Source: Spirosoma arboris
Lineage (GTDB): Bacteria; Bacteroidota; Bacteroidia; Cytophagales; Spirosomataceae
Assembly: GCF_009754945.1 (NCBI RefSeq)
Contig: NZ_WPIN01000003.1
Coordinates: forward strand, 682,001 to 746,000
DNA length: 64,000 nucleotides
Reading direction: 5' to 3'
Made by a program: the position numbers and the translations under genes. The notes beneath the pieces were generated by a model. That model did not search any database. It saw only the letters and a program-made list of their open reading frames with translations, and was not told the DNA's origin. How positions within the stretch are numbered: position 1 is the stretch's first letter; every line of letters starts with the position of its first letter. Positions 25,568 through 35,851 of the stretch are shown here, in pieces.

Positions 25568-25873
25568 ATGACAAATGATGCTTCGAACTCCCGTTGGCAG
25601 AACCTATATTTCTGGGCTTCACTAATTGGGTTTATAATCTGGATACTTGCCTTCATAGGGCAGAAAATCGATCATAATGACTGGGGTTATGGAATTATCG
25701 TAATGGGGCCTGTCTATTTCTTCATTCCACCACTGCAAATACTACTTTGTGGAATAACGACATACCACTGGCAGGAATGGCATGATCGTCGTAAGCGAAT
25801 AAGTACATTACTTTGCTCGCTAGGCGTTTTAGGCTCTTTGCCGCTTATGTTTTTCCTAGGAATTCTTCCCTAA
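25568..25873 (+). CDS. Small hypothetical membrane protein, 101 aa
   Basis: Three hydrophobic segments (about residues 13-31, 43-66 and 80-99) separated by short charged loops (QKIDHNDWG; HDRRKR). No recognised family. The ATG is followed by ordinary codon use, and a strong hairpin lies 26 bases past the stop, so it appears to be a complete single-gene unit. Confidence 0.65.
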   Translation: MTNDASNSRWQNLYFWASLIGFIIWILAFIGQKIDHNDWGYGIIVMGPVYFFIPPLQILLCGITTYHWQEWHDRRKRISTLLCSLGVLGSLPLMFFLGILP

Positions 25874-25898
25874 TATGACTTAGAGCTTACTTCACAAA

Positions 25899-25947
25899 AA
25901 GAGCCAGAAAAGACAGCTTATTAAAATCGCTGTTTGTTCTGGCTCTT
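25899..25947 (+). terminator. Bidirectional terminator between convergent genes
   Basis: A 19-bp stem with two mismatches (AAGAGCCAGAA... pairing with ...TTCTGGCTCTT) is flanked by A and T runs on both sides. It serves the small membrane protein gene and menB. Confidence 0.8.
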
Positions 25948-25999
25948 AAAAACCGATATTCTACAACACTGGGTTTAAATCCCGGTGCACAAATCTTCT

Positions 26000-26824
26000 T
26001 TATGGAAACTTTGGAAATTTACTAAAGTCAGGCTTACGCTTTTCCAGGAAGGCATCTTTTCCTTCCTTCGCTTCTTCTGAAAGATAATAAAGCAGCGTCG
26101 CGTCGCCAGCCAATTGCTGGATGCCAGCCTGTCCATCCAGTTCGGCATTGAAAGAGGCCTTCAGCATGCGAAGGGCAATAGGGCTTTTCTCCAGAATTTT
26201 TCGGCACCAGGTAAGGGTCACTTCTTCCAATTGATCGAGGGGTACAACCTTGTTGACTAAGCCCATGTCTAAGGCTTCCTGTGCATCGTACTGATCGCAC
26301 AGAAACCAGATTTCGCGGGCTTTTTTCTGTCCGACTACCCGCGCCAGGTACGATGCACCAAATCCACCATCAAACGAGCCCACTTTAGGGCCAGTTTGAC
26401 CAAAGCGGGCATTATCGGCGGCAATGCTAAGATCGCAAACGACGTGCAGAACGTGGCCACCACCAATTGCATACCCTGCCACCATCGCAATAACAGGCTT
26501 CGGAATGCGCCGGATCTGCATTTGGAGGTCCAGCACATTCAGACGTGGCACTTTGTCTTCACCTACATAACCACCATGCCCACGAACAGACTGATCGCCC
26601 CCAGAACAGAATGCTTCGCCCCCTTCGCCGGTGAGAATAACAACGCCAACGCGCTCATCCTGCCGCGCCAGCTCCATCGCTTCCGACATTTCCCTGACGG
26701 TCAGCGGTGTAAAGGCGTTGCGCTTGTGAGGACGATTGATACTGATCTTGGCAACTCCTTCGTAATAGGTGAACAGAATCTCCTCGTATTCTTTAATGGT
26801 TTCCCAGGGGTAATTGCTTTGCAT
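26000..26824 (-). CDS. menB: 1,4-dihydroxy-2-naphthoyl-CoA synthase (MenB)
   Basis: 274 aa crotonase-fold enzyme. The start [20 protein letters not shown] and the blocks [32 protein letters not shown] and [12 protein letters not shown] are diagnostic for MenB rather than general enoyl-CoA hydratases. It cyclises O-succinylbenzoyl-CoA to the naphthoquinone ring in menaquinone synthesis. menE, which makes its substrate, lies about 1.2 kb away on the opposite strand. A long hairpin separates it from the co-directional DUF2452 gene upstream. Confidence 0.96.
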   Translation of the reverse strand: MQSNYPWETIKEYEEILFTYYEGVAKISINRPHKRNAFTPLTVREMSEAMELARQDERVGVVILTGEGGEAFCSGGDQSVRGHGGYVGEDKVPRLNVLDLQMQIRRIPKPVIAMVAGYAIGGGHVLHVVCDLSIAADNARFGQTGPKVGSFDGGFGASYLARVVGQKKAREIWFLCDQYDAQEALDMGLVNKVVPLDQLEEVTLTWCRKILEKSPIALRMLKASFNAELDGQAGIQQLAGDATLLYYLSEEAKEGKDAFLEKRKPDFSKFPKFP

Positions 26825-26851
26825 AAATAAAAAGTGAAAGTGCGAAAGAGT

Positions 26852-26910
26852 GAATGAGCGAAAGAGTGTTGCAGCAGAAATTGGCTATTGCAACACTCTT
26901 TCGCTCATTC
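26852..26910. repeat. Perfect 22-bp inverted repeat between DUF2452 and menB
   Basis: 26852-26873 pairs perfectly with 26889-26910 around a 15-base loop. The outer flanks (AGTGAAAG... and ...CTTTCACTC) extend it weakly and reach the stop of the upstream gene. It may terminate or attenuate transcription before menB. Confidence 0.85.
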
Positions 26911-26916
26911 TCTCTT

Positions 26917-27375
26917 TCACTCATTAAATGAAACTTCGTGATACTGCACATCCCACGTATGATCTGCCATCATGCGGACGGTGGCGAGGCAGCGTTCAAA
27001 TGGGAACTTACGACCCCATTCGTTCGGGCCAATCATCGACAACAGATCGGTGCCGTTTTTACGTTGATAAAAATGATAGGTATGGCCAACAACGGGCTCA
27101 AAATTCATCTGAGCCGAATAAATCCGCTCCGATATTTCGACCCGGTTTCGAATGGCCGTAGCCTGTTCGGCCAGCAACTGCATTTGTTTATACAGTTGAC
27201 TAAGCTGCATGTCGGTTTGTTCGCGCATGGCTGCAACAGCCCGTCCTGTGATCTTGCCCTTGTCTTCAGGGCGAATAACAGCGCTACCGGCTGTGTGTGC
27301 ATAAGCCAGCAGGCCCGGTGCCTCGGCAACTTTATCCGGCGAAATCGGATTGATGATAACTTTCGCTTCTTCCAT
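26917..27375 (-). CDS. DUF2452 family protein, 152 aa
   Basis: The sequence follows the DUF2452 pattern: INPISPDKVAEAPGLLAYAH near the start, a helical middle (LSQLYKQMQLLAEQA), then FEPVVGHTYHFYQRKNGT and SMIGPNEWG near the end. The family is widespread in Bacteroidetes and has no assigned function. No signal peptide, so cytoplasmic. The stop codon lies in the edge of the long hairpin that separates it from menB. Confidence 0.85.
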   Translation of the reverse strand: MEEAKVIINPISPDKVAEAPGLLAYAHTAGSAVIRPEDKGKITGRAVAAMREQTDMQLSQLYKQMQLLAEQATAIRNRVEISERIYSAQMNFEPVVGHTYHFYQRKNGTDLLSMIGPNEWGRKFPFERCLATVRMMADHTWDVQYHEVSFNE

Positions 27376-27467
27376 AAGTAATAATTGGGTAACCGCCCTG
27401 CGAACGTCTTTGTTCGCTGTCGTTGAATGACAAAAAATAAAGCATATTTACACCGTGAAACGGCTTA

Positions 27468-28002
<535 letters not shown>

Positions 28003-28036
28003 TTACAAATAGTAGTTCATTATTCTATCGTAACAA

Positions 28037-29140
28037 ATGACGCTTGATCCTATTCGTCCTGACACTTGGCCATTGCCGCAAACGCCTTACGAAGCAGAGG
28101 CTCTGGCGTTTTGTCGAGCCTGGTTGAGCGGTCAGACGGAGTTTACACTGTACACCTCTGGTTCAACAGGGACGCCTAAGCCCATTCAACTCACACGGGC
28201 ACAAATGCAGGCAAGCGCGCATTTAACTGGCCAAACACTTGGTTTACAGGCAGGTGATGTTGCTCTTGTTTGTCTGAATATTCGCTACGTAGCCGGTATT
28301 ATGATGCTCGTGCGCGGACTTGAGCTTGGTCTGCCCATGACAGTCATTGAGCCAGTGGGCAATCCGCTACTTGATTTCAACACAGATCGTTTTGCGTTTA
28401 CCGCGCTGGTTCCGTTACAACTCCAGACAATTTTAGAAACTAATGATCCCGGCAAACTGGCAATTCTGAACGGAATGAAGGCCATTTTGGTGGGAGGAGC
28501 AGCTACAAGTCCAGCTCTGGAACGAGCTATGCAGGTCATTACAGCTCCGGTTTACGCCACTTATGGCATGACCGAAACGGTTTCTCATATTGCCCTCCGA
28601 CGACTCAACGGCTCTGACGCCAGCGAGTCATTTACAGCCCTCACTGGTGTCGACCTGGGTACCGACGAACGAGGTTGCCTACACATCACCTCAGCCGCCA
28701 CAAATTTTGAGCGGATTCAGACCAACGATGTGGTTGAACTAGTTGATCCCATGCATTTCCGATTAGTAGGTCGAGCCGACCGGGTAATTAATAGCGGGGG
28801 TGTTAAAATACAGCCCGAACAGGTTGAACAGGTGATTCAGGGGGTATTGACCACACTCACTTCAGGAAATGATAATACGACTAGGCGGCTCTTTGTAACG
28901 GGTCTGCCAAATGAACGCCTGGGACAACGGGTTGTGGTGGTTTATGAGCAAGGAGCTTGGGGCTCGTGGCAGGGGCAAAAGAGCAGCTTAAGCCAGGAAG
29001 AATGGGCGAAGATACAGGAGGCTGTTCGGGAGAAATTAGGCGTTTATGCCGTACCGAAAGAACTCATTGCAGTTGGCCAATTTATAGAAACACCCACCGG
29101 CAAGATTGATCAAAAAGCGACAGTAGCACAAATACGCTAA
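28037..29140 (+). CDS. menE: O-succinylbenzoate-CoA ligase (MenE-like)
   Basis: 367 aa, short for the acyl-adenylate family but usual for Bacteroidetes MenE. The AMP-binding signature is TLYTSGSTGTPKPIQL, and the later blocks ATYGMTETVSHIALR and GRADRVINSGGVKIQPEQVE are conserved; the last Lys-containing segment (TPTGKIDQKA) is present. It activates O-succinylbenzoate with ATP and CoA to give the MenB substrate. The neighbouring menB supports the assignment over other acyl-CoA ligases. Confidence 0.88.
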   Translation: MTLDPIRPDTWPLPQTPYEAEALAFCRAWLSGQTEFTLYTSGSTGTPKPIQLTRAQMQASAHLTGQTLGLQAGDVALVCLNIRYVAGIMMLVRGLELGLPMTVIEPVGNPLLDFNTDRFAFTALVPLQLQTILETNDPGKLAILNGMKAILVGGAATSPALERAMQVITAPVYATYGMTETVSHIALRRLNGSDASESFTALTGVDLGTDERGCLHITSAATNFERIQTNDVVELVDPMHFRLVGRADRVINSGGVKIQPEQVEQVIQGVLTTLTSGNDNTTRRLFVTGLPNERLGQRVVVVYEQGAWGSWQGQKSSLSQEEWAKIQEAVREKLGVYAVPKELIAVGQFIETPTGKIDQKATVAQIR

Positions 29141-29145
29141 CTTTG
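29138..29145 (+). promoter_or_regulatory. Candidate TAnnTTTG -7 element
   Basis: TAACTTTG overlaps the menE stop and lies 22 bases before the next ATG. No clear -33 element precedes it. Confidence 0.35.
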
Positions 29146-29167
29146 CCAGACTATTAACCGACGTGTT

Positions 29168-29908
29168 ATGTCTTTCAAAAGTCTCCAGATTCGCTACCAG
29201 ACCGCCCGGTCGCTGCCTGCCCCTTATGCTTACTTTTATACCCTGACCATAGATAAAATTGCGGGAAACGCTATTCAGGTAGATCTGGCAATTACTTATC
29301 CAGATCGCGATGATATCGACGATGACGAATTGATCGCTGAAGGTTATACGCGAGATGATGATTATGTATGGTCGGGACAATTGCCCAGAGCCTGGTGGGA
29401 ATCGCTGTCCAATCTGGTCGGTAAAACACGTCTGCAACCCATTAACGAAGACGAGCTGGACGAAGACGATGATTTCTGGGACATTACCATTGATACCGAC
29501 AACGGAAACAAAACACAGGGAAAGCCAGCCAAAGCTGATGACTGGCAGTATTTAATGCAGGAACTGATTCAGGCTTCCTATGAAGTCGTCGGTCGTGAGC
29601 GGCCTTTTGAGCTGACATTCCTGACTATAAGTGGCCAACAAGGTATACAGGAAATGCGCATGATGGCTTCCTTCGCCGAACGCACGGTCAAAATCACAAG
29701 CGTTGAAAATCGACGTGACCACACCAAACTACTTCCCTGGTCAACGTTACAACACGTAATGGGGCAGGTCTACAACCACGATTACGATCCCGATGATGCC
29801 CTGCCTAAACGCCCAAAACAGGAAGGCCAATGGCTAAATCTGGGCACCGAGGAATGGCATGAAATAAGTGATTATCGGGCATTGGTGAAACTTTTAAAGG
29901 GTTTGTAA
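29168..29908 (+). CDS. Hypothetical cytoplasmic protein, 246 aa
   Basis: Soluble, strongly acidic in the first half (DRDDIDDDELIAEGY; EDELDEDDDFWD), with Trp-rich segments (YVWSGQLPRAWWE). No membrane segment or catalytic motif. It starts 28 bases after menE and ends 26 bases before a P1 peptidase gene, so it may be co-transcribed with one or both. I do not recognise a family. Likely conserved within Cytophagales. Confidence 0.7.
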   Translation: MSFKSLQIRYQTARSLPAPYAYFYTLTIDKIAGNAIQVDLAITYPDRDDIDDDELIAEGYTRDDDYVWSGQLPRAWWESLSNLVGKTRLQPINEDELDEDDDFWDITIDTDNGNKTQGKPAKADDWQYLMQELIQASYEVVGRERPFELTFLTISGQQGIQEMRMMASFAERTVKITSVENRRDHTKLLPWSTLQHVMGQVYNHDYDPDDALPKRPKQEGQWLNLGTEEWHEISDYRALVKLLKGL

Positions 29909-29933
29909 TCTGGGGTCAATACTCAATCATCTT

Positions 29934-31088
29934 ATGAACTACCTCCTTTCGTTCCTACTCTTTGCAGCCACAATTGCCGAAGCACAAACACCGACAAAAC
30001 TCAGAGCGCGTGATTTAGGGATTCCATTCAATGGAACACCGGGCAAATTCAACGCAATTACGGATGTACCGGGCGTACTGGTTGGCTACAAAACCCGAAT
30101 TGAAGGAGCAGGTAAATGGGTATTGGGAAGTGGTCCTATCCGAACGGGTGTAACAGTGGTGATGCCGGTTGGCAAAGCCGCTAAAAGTTATCCGGCGGGT
30201 TATTTCATTTTCAACGGGGATGGCGAGATGACTGGAATTCCGTACATCCACGATTATGGAATGGGCTATGGTCCAATTGGGATTACGAATACCAACAGCG
30301 TGGGAGCGGTTAGAGATGCTATTGGTGCCTGGTGTCATCAGAAGTTCAACACTAAAAATCCGCTCGATTTTGCCTTTGGTTTACCTATTGTCGGAGAAAC
30401 CTGGGATGGCGTTTTGAATGACATTAATGGCCTTCATATTCAGAAAGAGCATGTATTCAGCGCTTTGGACGGAGCGACTTCAGGCCCAATACAGGAAGGG
30501 AATGTTGGCGGAGGTACAGGTATGGTTTGCTATGCGTTCAAAGGTGGCACCGGCACCGCTTCACGAATCGTTAAAATCGGGAATAAGTCCTATACAGTTG
30601 GCGTATTGGTGCAGGCCAACTTCGGTCGTAGACCGGATTTGTTGGTTGCGGGTTTACCCGTTGGACAGGAAATTTCGGATCTGATGCCAATTATCAATGA
30701 GAAAGATGGGTCGATCATTGCCATCGTCGGAACAGATGTGCCGCTGGTTTCTTCGCAACTGAATCTGGTAGCTAAGCGCGTAACAATGGGCATTGCCCGA
30801 ACGGGTACATACGGCACCAATAGCTCGGGCGATATTTTTATGGCCTTTTCGACCCAGACTGCCGATCATGATACCACCACAAAATTGACCACGTACCGAT
30901 CAGTGGATAAATCGAGTCTGGACCCCATATTTAAAGCGACTGTTGAAGCAACGGAAGAAGCGATTATAAACGCTTTGGTCGCAGCTGAAACAATGGCGGG
31001 CATTAACAACAATAAAGTGTATGCCCTACCGCATGACCGACTGCAAGGCGTTTTGAAAAAATACAACCGACTCCAAAAGGTGAATTAA
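29934..31088 (+). CDS. P1 family peptidase (DmpA/BapA-type aminopeptidase), secreted
   Basis: 384 aa with a signal peptide (MNYLLSFLLFAATIAEAQ). The P1 family start LRARDLGIPFNGTPGKFNAI and blocks TNTNSVGAVRDAI and GGGTGMVCYAFKGG are present. The segment TNSSGDIFMAF holds the nucleophile Ser, where family members cut themselves into two chains and form an N-terminal nucleophile hydrolase. These enzymes release N-terminal D- or beta-amino acids from small peptides. Periplasmic. The stop overlaps the end of the convergent methyltransferase gene by four bases. Confidence 0.88.
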   Translation: MNYLLSFLLFAATIAEAQTPTKLRARDLGIPFNGTPGKFNAITDVPGVLVGYKTRIEGAGKWVLGSGPIRTGVTVVMPVGKAAKSYPAGYFIFNGDGEMTGIPYIHDYGMGYGPIGITNTNSVGAVRDAIGAWCHQKFNTKNPLDFAFGLPIVGETWDGVLNDINGLHIQKEHVFSALDGATSGPIQEGNVGGGTGMVCYAFKGGTGTASRIVKIGNKSYTVGVLVQANFGRRPDLLVAGLPVGQEISDLMPIINEKDGSIIAIVGTDVPLVSSQLNLVAKRVTMGIARTGTYGTNSSGDIFMAFSTQTADHDTTTKLTTYRSVDKSSLDPIFKATVEATEEAIINALVAAETMAGINNNKVYALPHDRLQGVLKKYNRLQKVN

Positions 31089-31732
31089 GGGCGAATCCAT
31101 ACCTCGGCCGACACCATTCCGCCTACCTGAGTACGGCATTTTTCACAGGTTAATCCTGCTTCAACAAGGAGTTTTTGCCAATCGGCTAAGCGTTGGGTCT
31201 GTATTCCTGCCGTAAGTTGAAAAAAGCGAATCATCGTCCATAAAAGCGCTTTTTGCCAGCCGATTTTGGGTTTTACAAAATCGGCAACGATCCATACTCC
31301 AGCCGTTTTCAGCACATTGCACAGCTGTGGAATCATAGATGATGCTAACGTTTGCTCCGTGAAAAGATCCAGCACAAAAGGAGTAAAGATACCATCAAAG
31401 CGTTCGTCTGATTTCAGGCTTGACTCATCCCCCACCCGAAATTCGACCGAACCAACCAACGATTTTCTGACCATACGTTGGCTGGCGAGGGACAGCATTT
31501 GAGAGGAAGCTTCCAGATAAAGAACCTGTTTCGGTCGACATGTGAGCAATACCTGTTCCAGTAGCCAACCCGACCCACCACCCAGGATCAATAAGGAGGC
31601 ATTAGGTGGAATACGATCCAGAAATACAGTTTGTGCTCGTTGCAATCGGTGGCCAAATACACAAAATGCAAGGGCATCATATACCGGAGCAATCCAATTA
31701 AAATTACCTCCGGCATTCGTTTTTGCCCTCAT
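31085..31732 (-). CDS. Class I SAM-dependent methyltransferase
   Basis: 215 aa. The SAM-binding motif I is SLLILGGGSGWLLEQVL, followed by LYLEASSQML (motif II) and FDGIFTPFVLDLF (motif IV region). The last part (GLTCEKCRTQVGGMVSAEVW) fits small-molecule or quinone methyltransferases of the UbiE type only loosely. It is the last gene of a probable four-gene minus-strand operon, five bases behind the TPR-like protein. Substrate unknown. Confidence 0.8.
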   Translation of the reverse strand: MRAKTNAGGNFNWIAPVYDALAFCVFGHRLQRAQTVFLDRIPPNASLLILGGGSGWLLEQVLLTCRPKQVLYLEASSQMLSLASQRMVRKSLVGSVEFRVGDESSLKSDERFDGIFTPFVLDLFTEQTLASSMIPQLCNVLKTAGVWIVADFVKPKIGWQKALLWTMIRFFQLTAGIQTQRLADWQKLLVEAGLTCEKCRTQVGGMVSAEVWIRP

Positions 31733-31737
31733 ATAGT

Positions 31738-34191
31738 CTATTCATCAACCCGGTCGCCAAACGTCAGGAAATCCTTGTACATCGCACACTCACGAATCAT
31801 TTCTTTGTTAAACATCGTACGGGTGTGGTTGTTAACAAAGTCATTGTAAGCGCTGGCGTATTTAGTTTTGCGCAGGGCCAGCATATTCTTTACAAAAGTC
31901 GAATCCTCCTCATACACATACCCATTCCGAATCTGCTCAATGGAGCGTTGCAATGAAAACGCATGCGCTTCGCAACGAGCAGCCATGTAGGCAGAACGGT
32001 CGGTCAGGGCGGGCGTTTTCGCTGATTTTACTGATTGTTCAAAATACCCTCTGGCATGAGTTGTCGTATAATAATCGGTATTCATAAGCTGGTCAATGCG
32101 TTTTTGCTTCTCGACAGGATTCGAAGGAAGCAGGTAAATCGGTGGTTCGCCCCCACTCCAGTACGATTTCACCAGCAACCACGAATTGCCATACCAACTC
32201 AAATTCCAGGCTCCACAACCTAACTGATAATACAACTCAGCCGCTTTGTCGCCCGTAGCGGCTTTAGCCTGTTGTTCTAAATCGGCCATGTGTCGGGCAA
32301 ACTGAACGGGTGTATATGGATTTTCATCGGCCTCTTCGGGGAAGTTTACACTGCCATCGGTCGCATGAATGGCGGGCATTTTAACCGCAAAGGGATTTTT
32401 CTGAAAGTACATCGCGAACGACTCATTCGCCCAGGTTTCGTCGGATACCTTCTCGAAGGCATCGGCGGCTTTGGCATACTGGTGTTCCATCATCAGTCGG
32501 CGGCCCAATAACAGACTCAGATAGTCATTGTTTACGCCCGACAACTTCAGCAATCGTTTATCAAAATCCGTTTTCGCCTGACTCGCGAAATCAATCGTTT
32601 GCTCCACAGTCGTGGCAGAAATAGTATCCTCAATGGTATTTTTGTCTGTGGTACTGGCAAAATAACTATCTGAACCTGCCTGCGTCGTAAGCATCGTCAG
32701 CAAATACGCTTTAGCCTCACTTGGCCCGTCAACAGGTTGTTCTTTCGAACGACTACAACCTGACAACCAGCCACTTTTCGATTCGGTCTTGTGGCGATAG
32801 GTATCTGCAAACTGCTTACAGACAGTCACAAAGGCATTGTTCAGTCGAAAGTTACCTGTCGTATCAAACGCTTCCAGATAACCAATCAACTGGTTTTCTG
32901 CTTCGGGCGTAATTGTCGTAATTTGAGCAGCCAGCAATAGCATCCGCTGTACATTAATCTGCTTTTTCAGGTTGGCATTGGCCGATGGCAACAAAACGGC
33001 CTCATCCAGATGCGTTTGAGCAGCCTTGTAGTCTTTTCCAATGTAATCCAGATAAGCTGCGGCTGTGTACCAGAAAGCGGGATTAGTCAACGCTTTATTC
33101 TCAGCCGATTCGAGGGCAAACGACCGTAGTTTATCAAAGTACGAAGCGGGGTCACTTTTGCGAGTTACCAAAGTCGAATCAGGATGATTACTCATGTTCG
33201 TGCTGATATACCCCTCATCGGTCGTAAAAAAATAGTATTCATTCCGGTTGATTTCTCGCGCCATGACCAGCTCAATCAGCGGGTTTTTCGGTGTTAACCG
33301 GACTATTTCTTTAAGCAAGTCCAGCGCATCCTGCCCTGGCTGAATGGCGCACAAAGCGTAGACAGCCGCTCGTTCTCCATCCGTTTTGGCATACTGTAAG
33401 GCACTTTCCTGAAAGTGAATACCATACTTGCGCAAACTCGTTTCGGCCGCTTTCCGACGCGATGGACATCGGTCAAAAACCTGGGCAAATTCGTAGATAG
33501 CCTGTGCCGTATCGCCCAATGCCAGCGTAGCTCCTGCCCGTCGGCAGAAGGCCCAATCGCTCATAAACGTGTGCTTAGGCAAGGGCTTTACCAGTTGGTC
33601 ATACAGTTGTTGCGCCTGCTTATAATCCTCGATTTCACAGGCTAGTTTTACAGCCTGAAAGGCATAGCGTTCTTTCAAAAAAGCATCTGTTGTCGTTCGA
33701 TAAGACGTTTTAGCATCATCCAGCAGTTCAGGAAGTTTCGTACTATCTGCCTGAGTAGGATTCGGGTCCCAGGGATTTCCCTGACCATCATCGGCGGCCC
33801 AGGCAAAGTCCAGATACGTAACAGCCGGGGCATTTGTTCGGGCTAATTTGGCTTTAAGGGCGCCTACTGCATCTGGCTCTTCGCTGTACAATGCCTTGTA
33901 AATCTGCGGTTCCGAGAAGCTATTGCCTGCATAGGTTGTCCAGGCTTTGATGTTCTCATCTATCACCATACTATCGCTGTACTGCTCGCTTATTTCGGCA
34001 TCATTATAAAACTGAGGAGTGAAAAAATAGCGGCTATCGCCCGGCTGGCTATTGGCCGACTCGGGCATAAAAAAGCTCATGAATTCGTTCGGATCGAACG
34101 ATGGACCACAGGCAAAGCCAAGTACTACAGACACTAACAGAAAAGGTCTACGGAAGCGGCCGAGGCCGAAGGAGAGTTTGAAGCGTTTCAC
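31738..34191 (-). CDS. Large hypothetical envelope protein with TPR-like repeats, 817 aa
   Basis: The N-terminus (RRPFLLVSVVLGFACGPS) looks like a lipoprotein signal with the Cys at about residue 28. The mature part is helical with many A-x-x-Y/F and L-x-x-Y patterns spaced like TPR units (KQAQQLYDQLVKPLP; DTAQAIYEFAQVFDRCP; QYAKAADAFEKV). No catalytic motif. It overlaps the upstream TIM-barrel-like gene by 44 bases, so the two products probably work together in the envelope. Role unknown. Confidence 0.78.
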   Translation of the reverse strand: MKRFKLSFGLGRFRRPFLLVSVVLGFACGPSFDPNEFMSFFMPESANSQPGDSRYFFTPQFYNDAEISEQYSDSMVIDENIKAWTTYAGNSFSEPQIYKALYSEEPDAVGALKAKLARTNAPAVTYLDFAWAADDGQGNPWDPNPTQADSTKLPELLDDAKTSYRTTTDAFLKERYAFQAVKLACEIEDYKQAQQLYDQLVKPLPKHTFMSDWAFCRRAGATLALGDTAQAIYEFAQVFDRCPSRRKAAETSLRKYGIHFQESALQYAKTDGERAAVYALCAIQPGQDALDLLKEIVRLTPKNPLIELVMAREINRNEYYFFTTDEGYISTNMSNHPDSTLVTRKSDPASYFDKLRSFALESAENKALTNPAFWYTAAAYLDYIGKDYKAAQTHLDEAVLLPSANANLKKQINVQRMLLLAAQITTITPEAENQLIGYLEAFDTTGNFRLNNAFVTVCKQFADTYRHKTESKSGWLSGCSRSKEQPVDGPSEAKAYLLTMLTTQAGSDSYFASTTDKNTIEDTISATTVEQTIDFASQAKTDFDKRLLKLSGVNNDYLSLLLGRRLMMEHQYAKAADAFEKVSDETWANESFAMYFQKNPFAVKMPAIHATDGSVNFPEEADENPYTPVQFARHMADLEQQAKAATGDKAAELYYQLGCGAWNLSWYGNSWLLVKSYWSGGEPPIYLLPSNPVEKQKRIDQLMNTDYYTTTHARGYFEQSVKSAKTPALTDRSAYMAARCEAHAFSLQRSIEQIRNGYVYEEDSTFVKNMLALRKTKYASAYNDFVNNHTRTMFNKEMIRECAMYKDFLTFGDRVDE

Positions 34192-35212
34192 GCGGGTATG
34201 TTGCTAGAAGGGTAGAGTCGAGATGGTATAAAGCAAATGTAAGCCGTTGATTAGAAATCTGATTGAGTAATCTGTCCTTTTCGATTAACAGTATGTCAGG
34301 TGAGATCGCTTCAGCCCGAAACAGATCACCCCGACGAATGGCAAACCCAAACGCCGATGTATCGCGGGTTGCAATAAACCGTGTACTGTCAGATTGAGCC
34401 ATGAGAAACCTAGTGTTTACCAGCACCTTCCGATCAATATTGTTCAAGAAAGTCAGGAACCGATTGTTACGATACACAACCGTCCAGCGAAAGAGCGGCA
34501 TGACAAAATCGAGCGGCAACGGATAGGTGGGTATGTATGATAGATACTGATTAGCCACATTAGAATCATAAATCGAGTTACGGGTATCAACCCGCTTCCA
34601 GTCGGCCACGTTGTAGAGCATCAGCATACCCCGCGCTACGGGAGGAATACCCGTCTGGTCGGTGTATTTAATCTGGTGCAGGCGAATCGTTGCCGAAAGC
34701 GGACAGTGGAGTTGGTTTTTCAGCAAGGTTAGCAGCCGGAAGTAGCGGTCACGAGTGCCGGTACTCCAGTCGCAATCGAACTGCACTTCCGAGAATGTCA
34801 ATGCCTGTTGCTGACTGATTTTCTTAATAGCCTTAGTAATATGCGTGGCGAGTTCAGGCAAAGCATTAGGCGACAAATTGGCCAGTGTTCGATTGGTTAT
34901 AAATATCACAGGTACGAGGCTACCAATGGGCTTTTGCCGAAATTGAACAAAGGCTTTAGGCACAGGTTGTCGAGTTCTGGGCTCCCAGTCTACATCGAAA
35001 AAATGAATATATAGCTTCTTGACGTTCAGGCTTTTGAGCTGATCAATTTCCGTACGTGTCGGATTATAGGCGACTTTCCAATGATAAAAAGCGGGCGTGA
35101 GTTCGTGCGGTGCCTCCTCTGTTTGATGGCTCGACGATTGGCAAGCGACTACGTTCAGGCACAATAGTATAAAGGTTAGTATACGCCCACGCTCCTTACT
35201 TTGTTTTTCCAT
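34148..35212 (-). CDS. Hypothetical lipoprotein, possible TIM-barrel fold, 354 aa
   Basis: ATG 35212 is preferred over the GTG at 35227. Signal FILLCLNVVACQSSS gives a lipobox Cys. Alternating strand/helix segments follow: KKLYIHFFDVDWEP, SLVPVIFITNRT, EVQFDCDWST, LSATIRLHQI, GMLMLYNVADW. These resemble TIM-barrel glycosidase-like proteins, with acidic residues at strand ends (FDCDW). No family assigned. It overlaps the start of the 817-aa gene and lies 21 bases after the small upstream gene. Confidence 0.75.
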   Translation of the reverse strand: MEKQSKERGRILTFILLCLNVVACQSSSHQTEEAPHELTPAFYHWKVAYNPTRTEIDQLKSLNVKKLYIHFFDVDWEPRTRQPVPKAFVQFRQKPIGSLVPVIFITNRTLANLSPNALPELATHITKAIKKISQQQALTFSEVQFDCDWSTGTRDRYFRLLTLLKNQLHCPLSATIRLHQIKYTDQTGIPPVARGMLMLYNVADWKRVDTRNSIYDSNVANQYLSYIPTYPLPLDFVMPLFRWTVVYRNNRFLTFLNNIDRKVLVNTRFLMAQSDSTRFIATRDTSAFGFAIRRGDLFRAEAISPDILLIEKDRLLNQISNQRLTFALYHLDSTLLATYPRETLQTLLRPRPLP

Positions 35213-35233
35213 TAAAATTTTAAACACAGCGTA

Positions 35234-35584
35234 CTAATATCGGTATAGATCCGACGGATTTTCAAGACCATTTATCCAGGCTACAACTTCCGGCAACGTA
35301 CCGGTAAAGTTACCAGCCTGTCCGCTAACCTCACCTTGATTTAACGCTACATTCAGCGTTACGGCACATCCAAGTAAGCCAGGATATAGCCGAAGGTTCA
35401 TGGTAACCGTTGATTCATCCAGCCAGCGTACATCATCTGCCGACCAAAGATGTTCCAGTCCAAATAAAGTCTTGTTGTCGCTAATCCGAACCAGATAGGG
35501 CTGATCAACCCAATGGCTCATGCGAATTTCCATACTGCCAAAACTCACCTTATACTGTTTATCAGGTGAAAAGAGCTCCTCCAT
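35234..35584 (-). CDS. Hypothetical protein, 116 aa
   Basis: It begins MEELFSPDKQYKVSFGSMEI and has a beta-rich pattern without signal peptide or membrane helix. It is the first gene of the minus-strand block ending with the methyltransferase. SMEIRMSHWVDQPYLVRIS is typical of small uncharacterised Bacteroidetes beta-sandwich proteins, but I cannot name a family. Confidence 0.65.
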   Translation of the reverse strand: MEELFSPDKQYKVSFGSMEIRMSHWVDQPYLVRISDNKTLFGLEHLWSADDVRWLDESTVTMNLRLYPGLLGCAVTLNVALNQGEVSGQAGNFTGTLPEVVAWINGLENPSDLYRY

Positions 35585-35711
35585 CTGCCTCTATTTTGTT
35601 AAGTGGAGCAAAAGTAATTCGGCAGGCCAGGAATCGACTAGAGGTATTTAGTATCTGGTATAGATGGATAAATTATAGGTATCAAAAGGCAGATAGGATA
35701 CAGTTTTTCCT

Positions 35712-35842
35712 TTCCCCTCACCCCAACCCCTCCCGCAACGGCGGACCGCCCAAAACGGGAGAGGGGCTAAAAAAGGTCGGTAGTGCTCCCCTCTCCCGTT
35801 TTGGGCGGTCCGCCGTTGCGGGAGGGGTCGGGGGTGAGGGGA
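35712..35842. repeat. 55-bp-arm GC-rich inverted repeat
   Basis: The arms 35712-35766 and 35788-35842 are almost perfectly complementary (an indel and a mismatch near the outer end), around a 21-base loop. The composition, Pro-coding CCCCTC/GGGAGAGGGG, is unlike the surrounding DNA. It lies 10 bases behind the stop of the beta-barrel gene and upstream of the 116-aa gene. Confidence 0.9.
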
Positions 35843-35851
35843 ATGGGAAAA

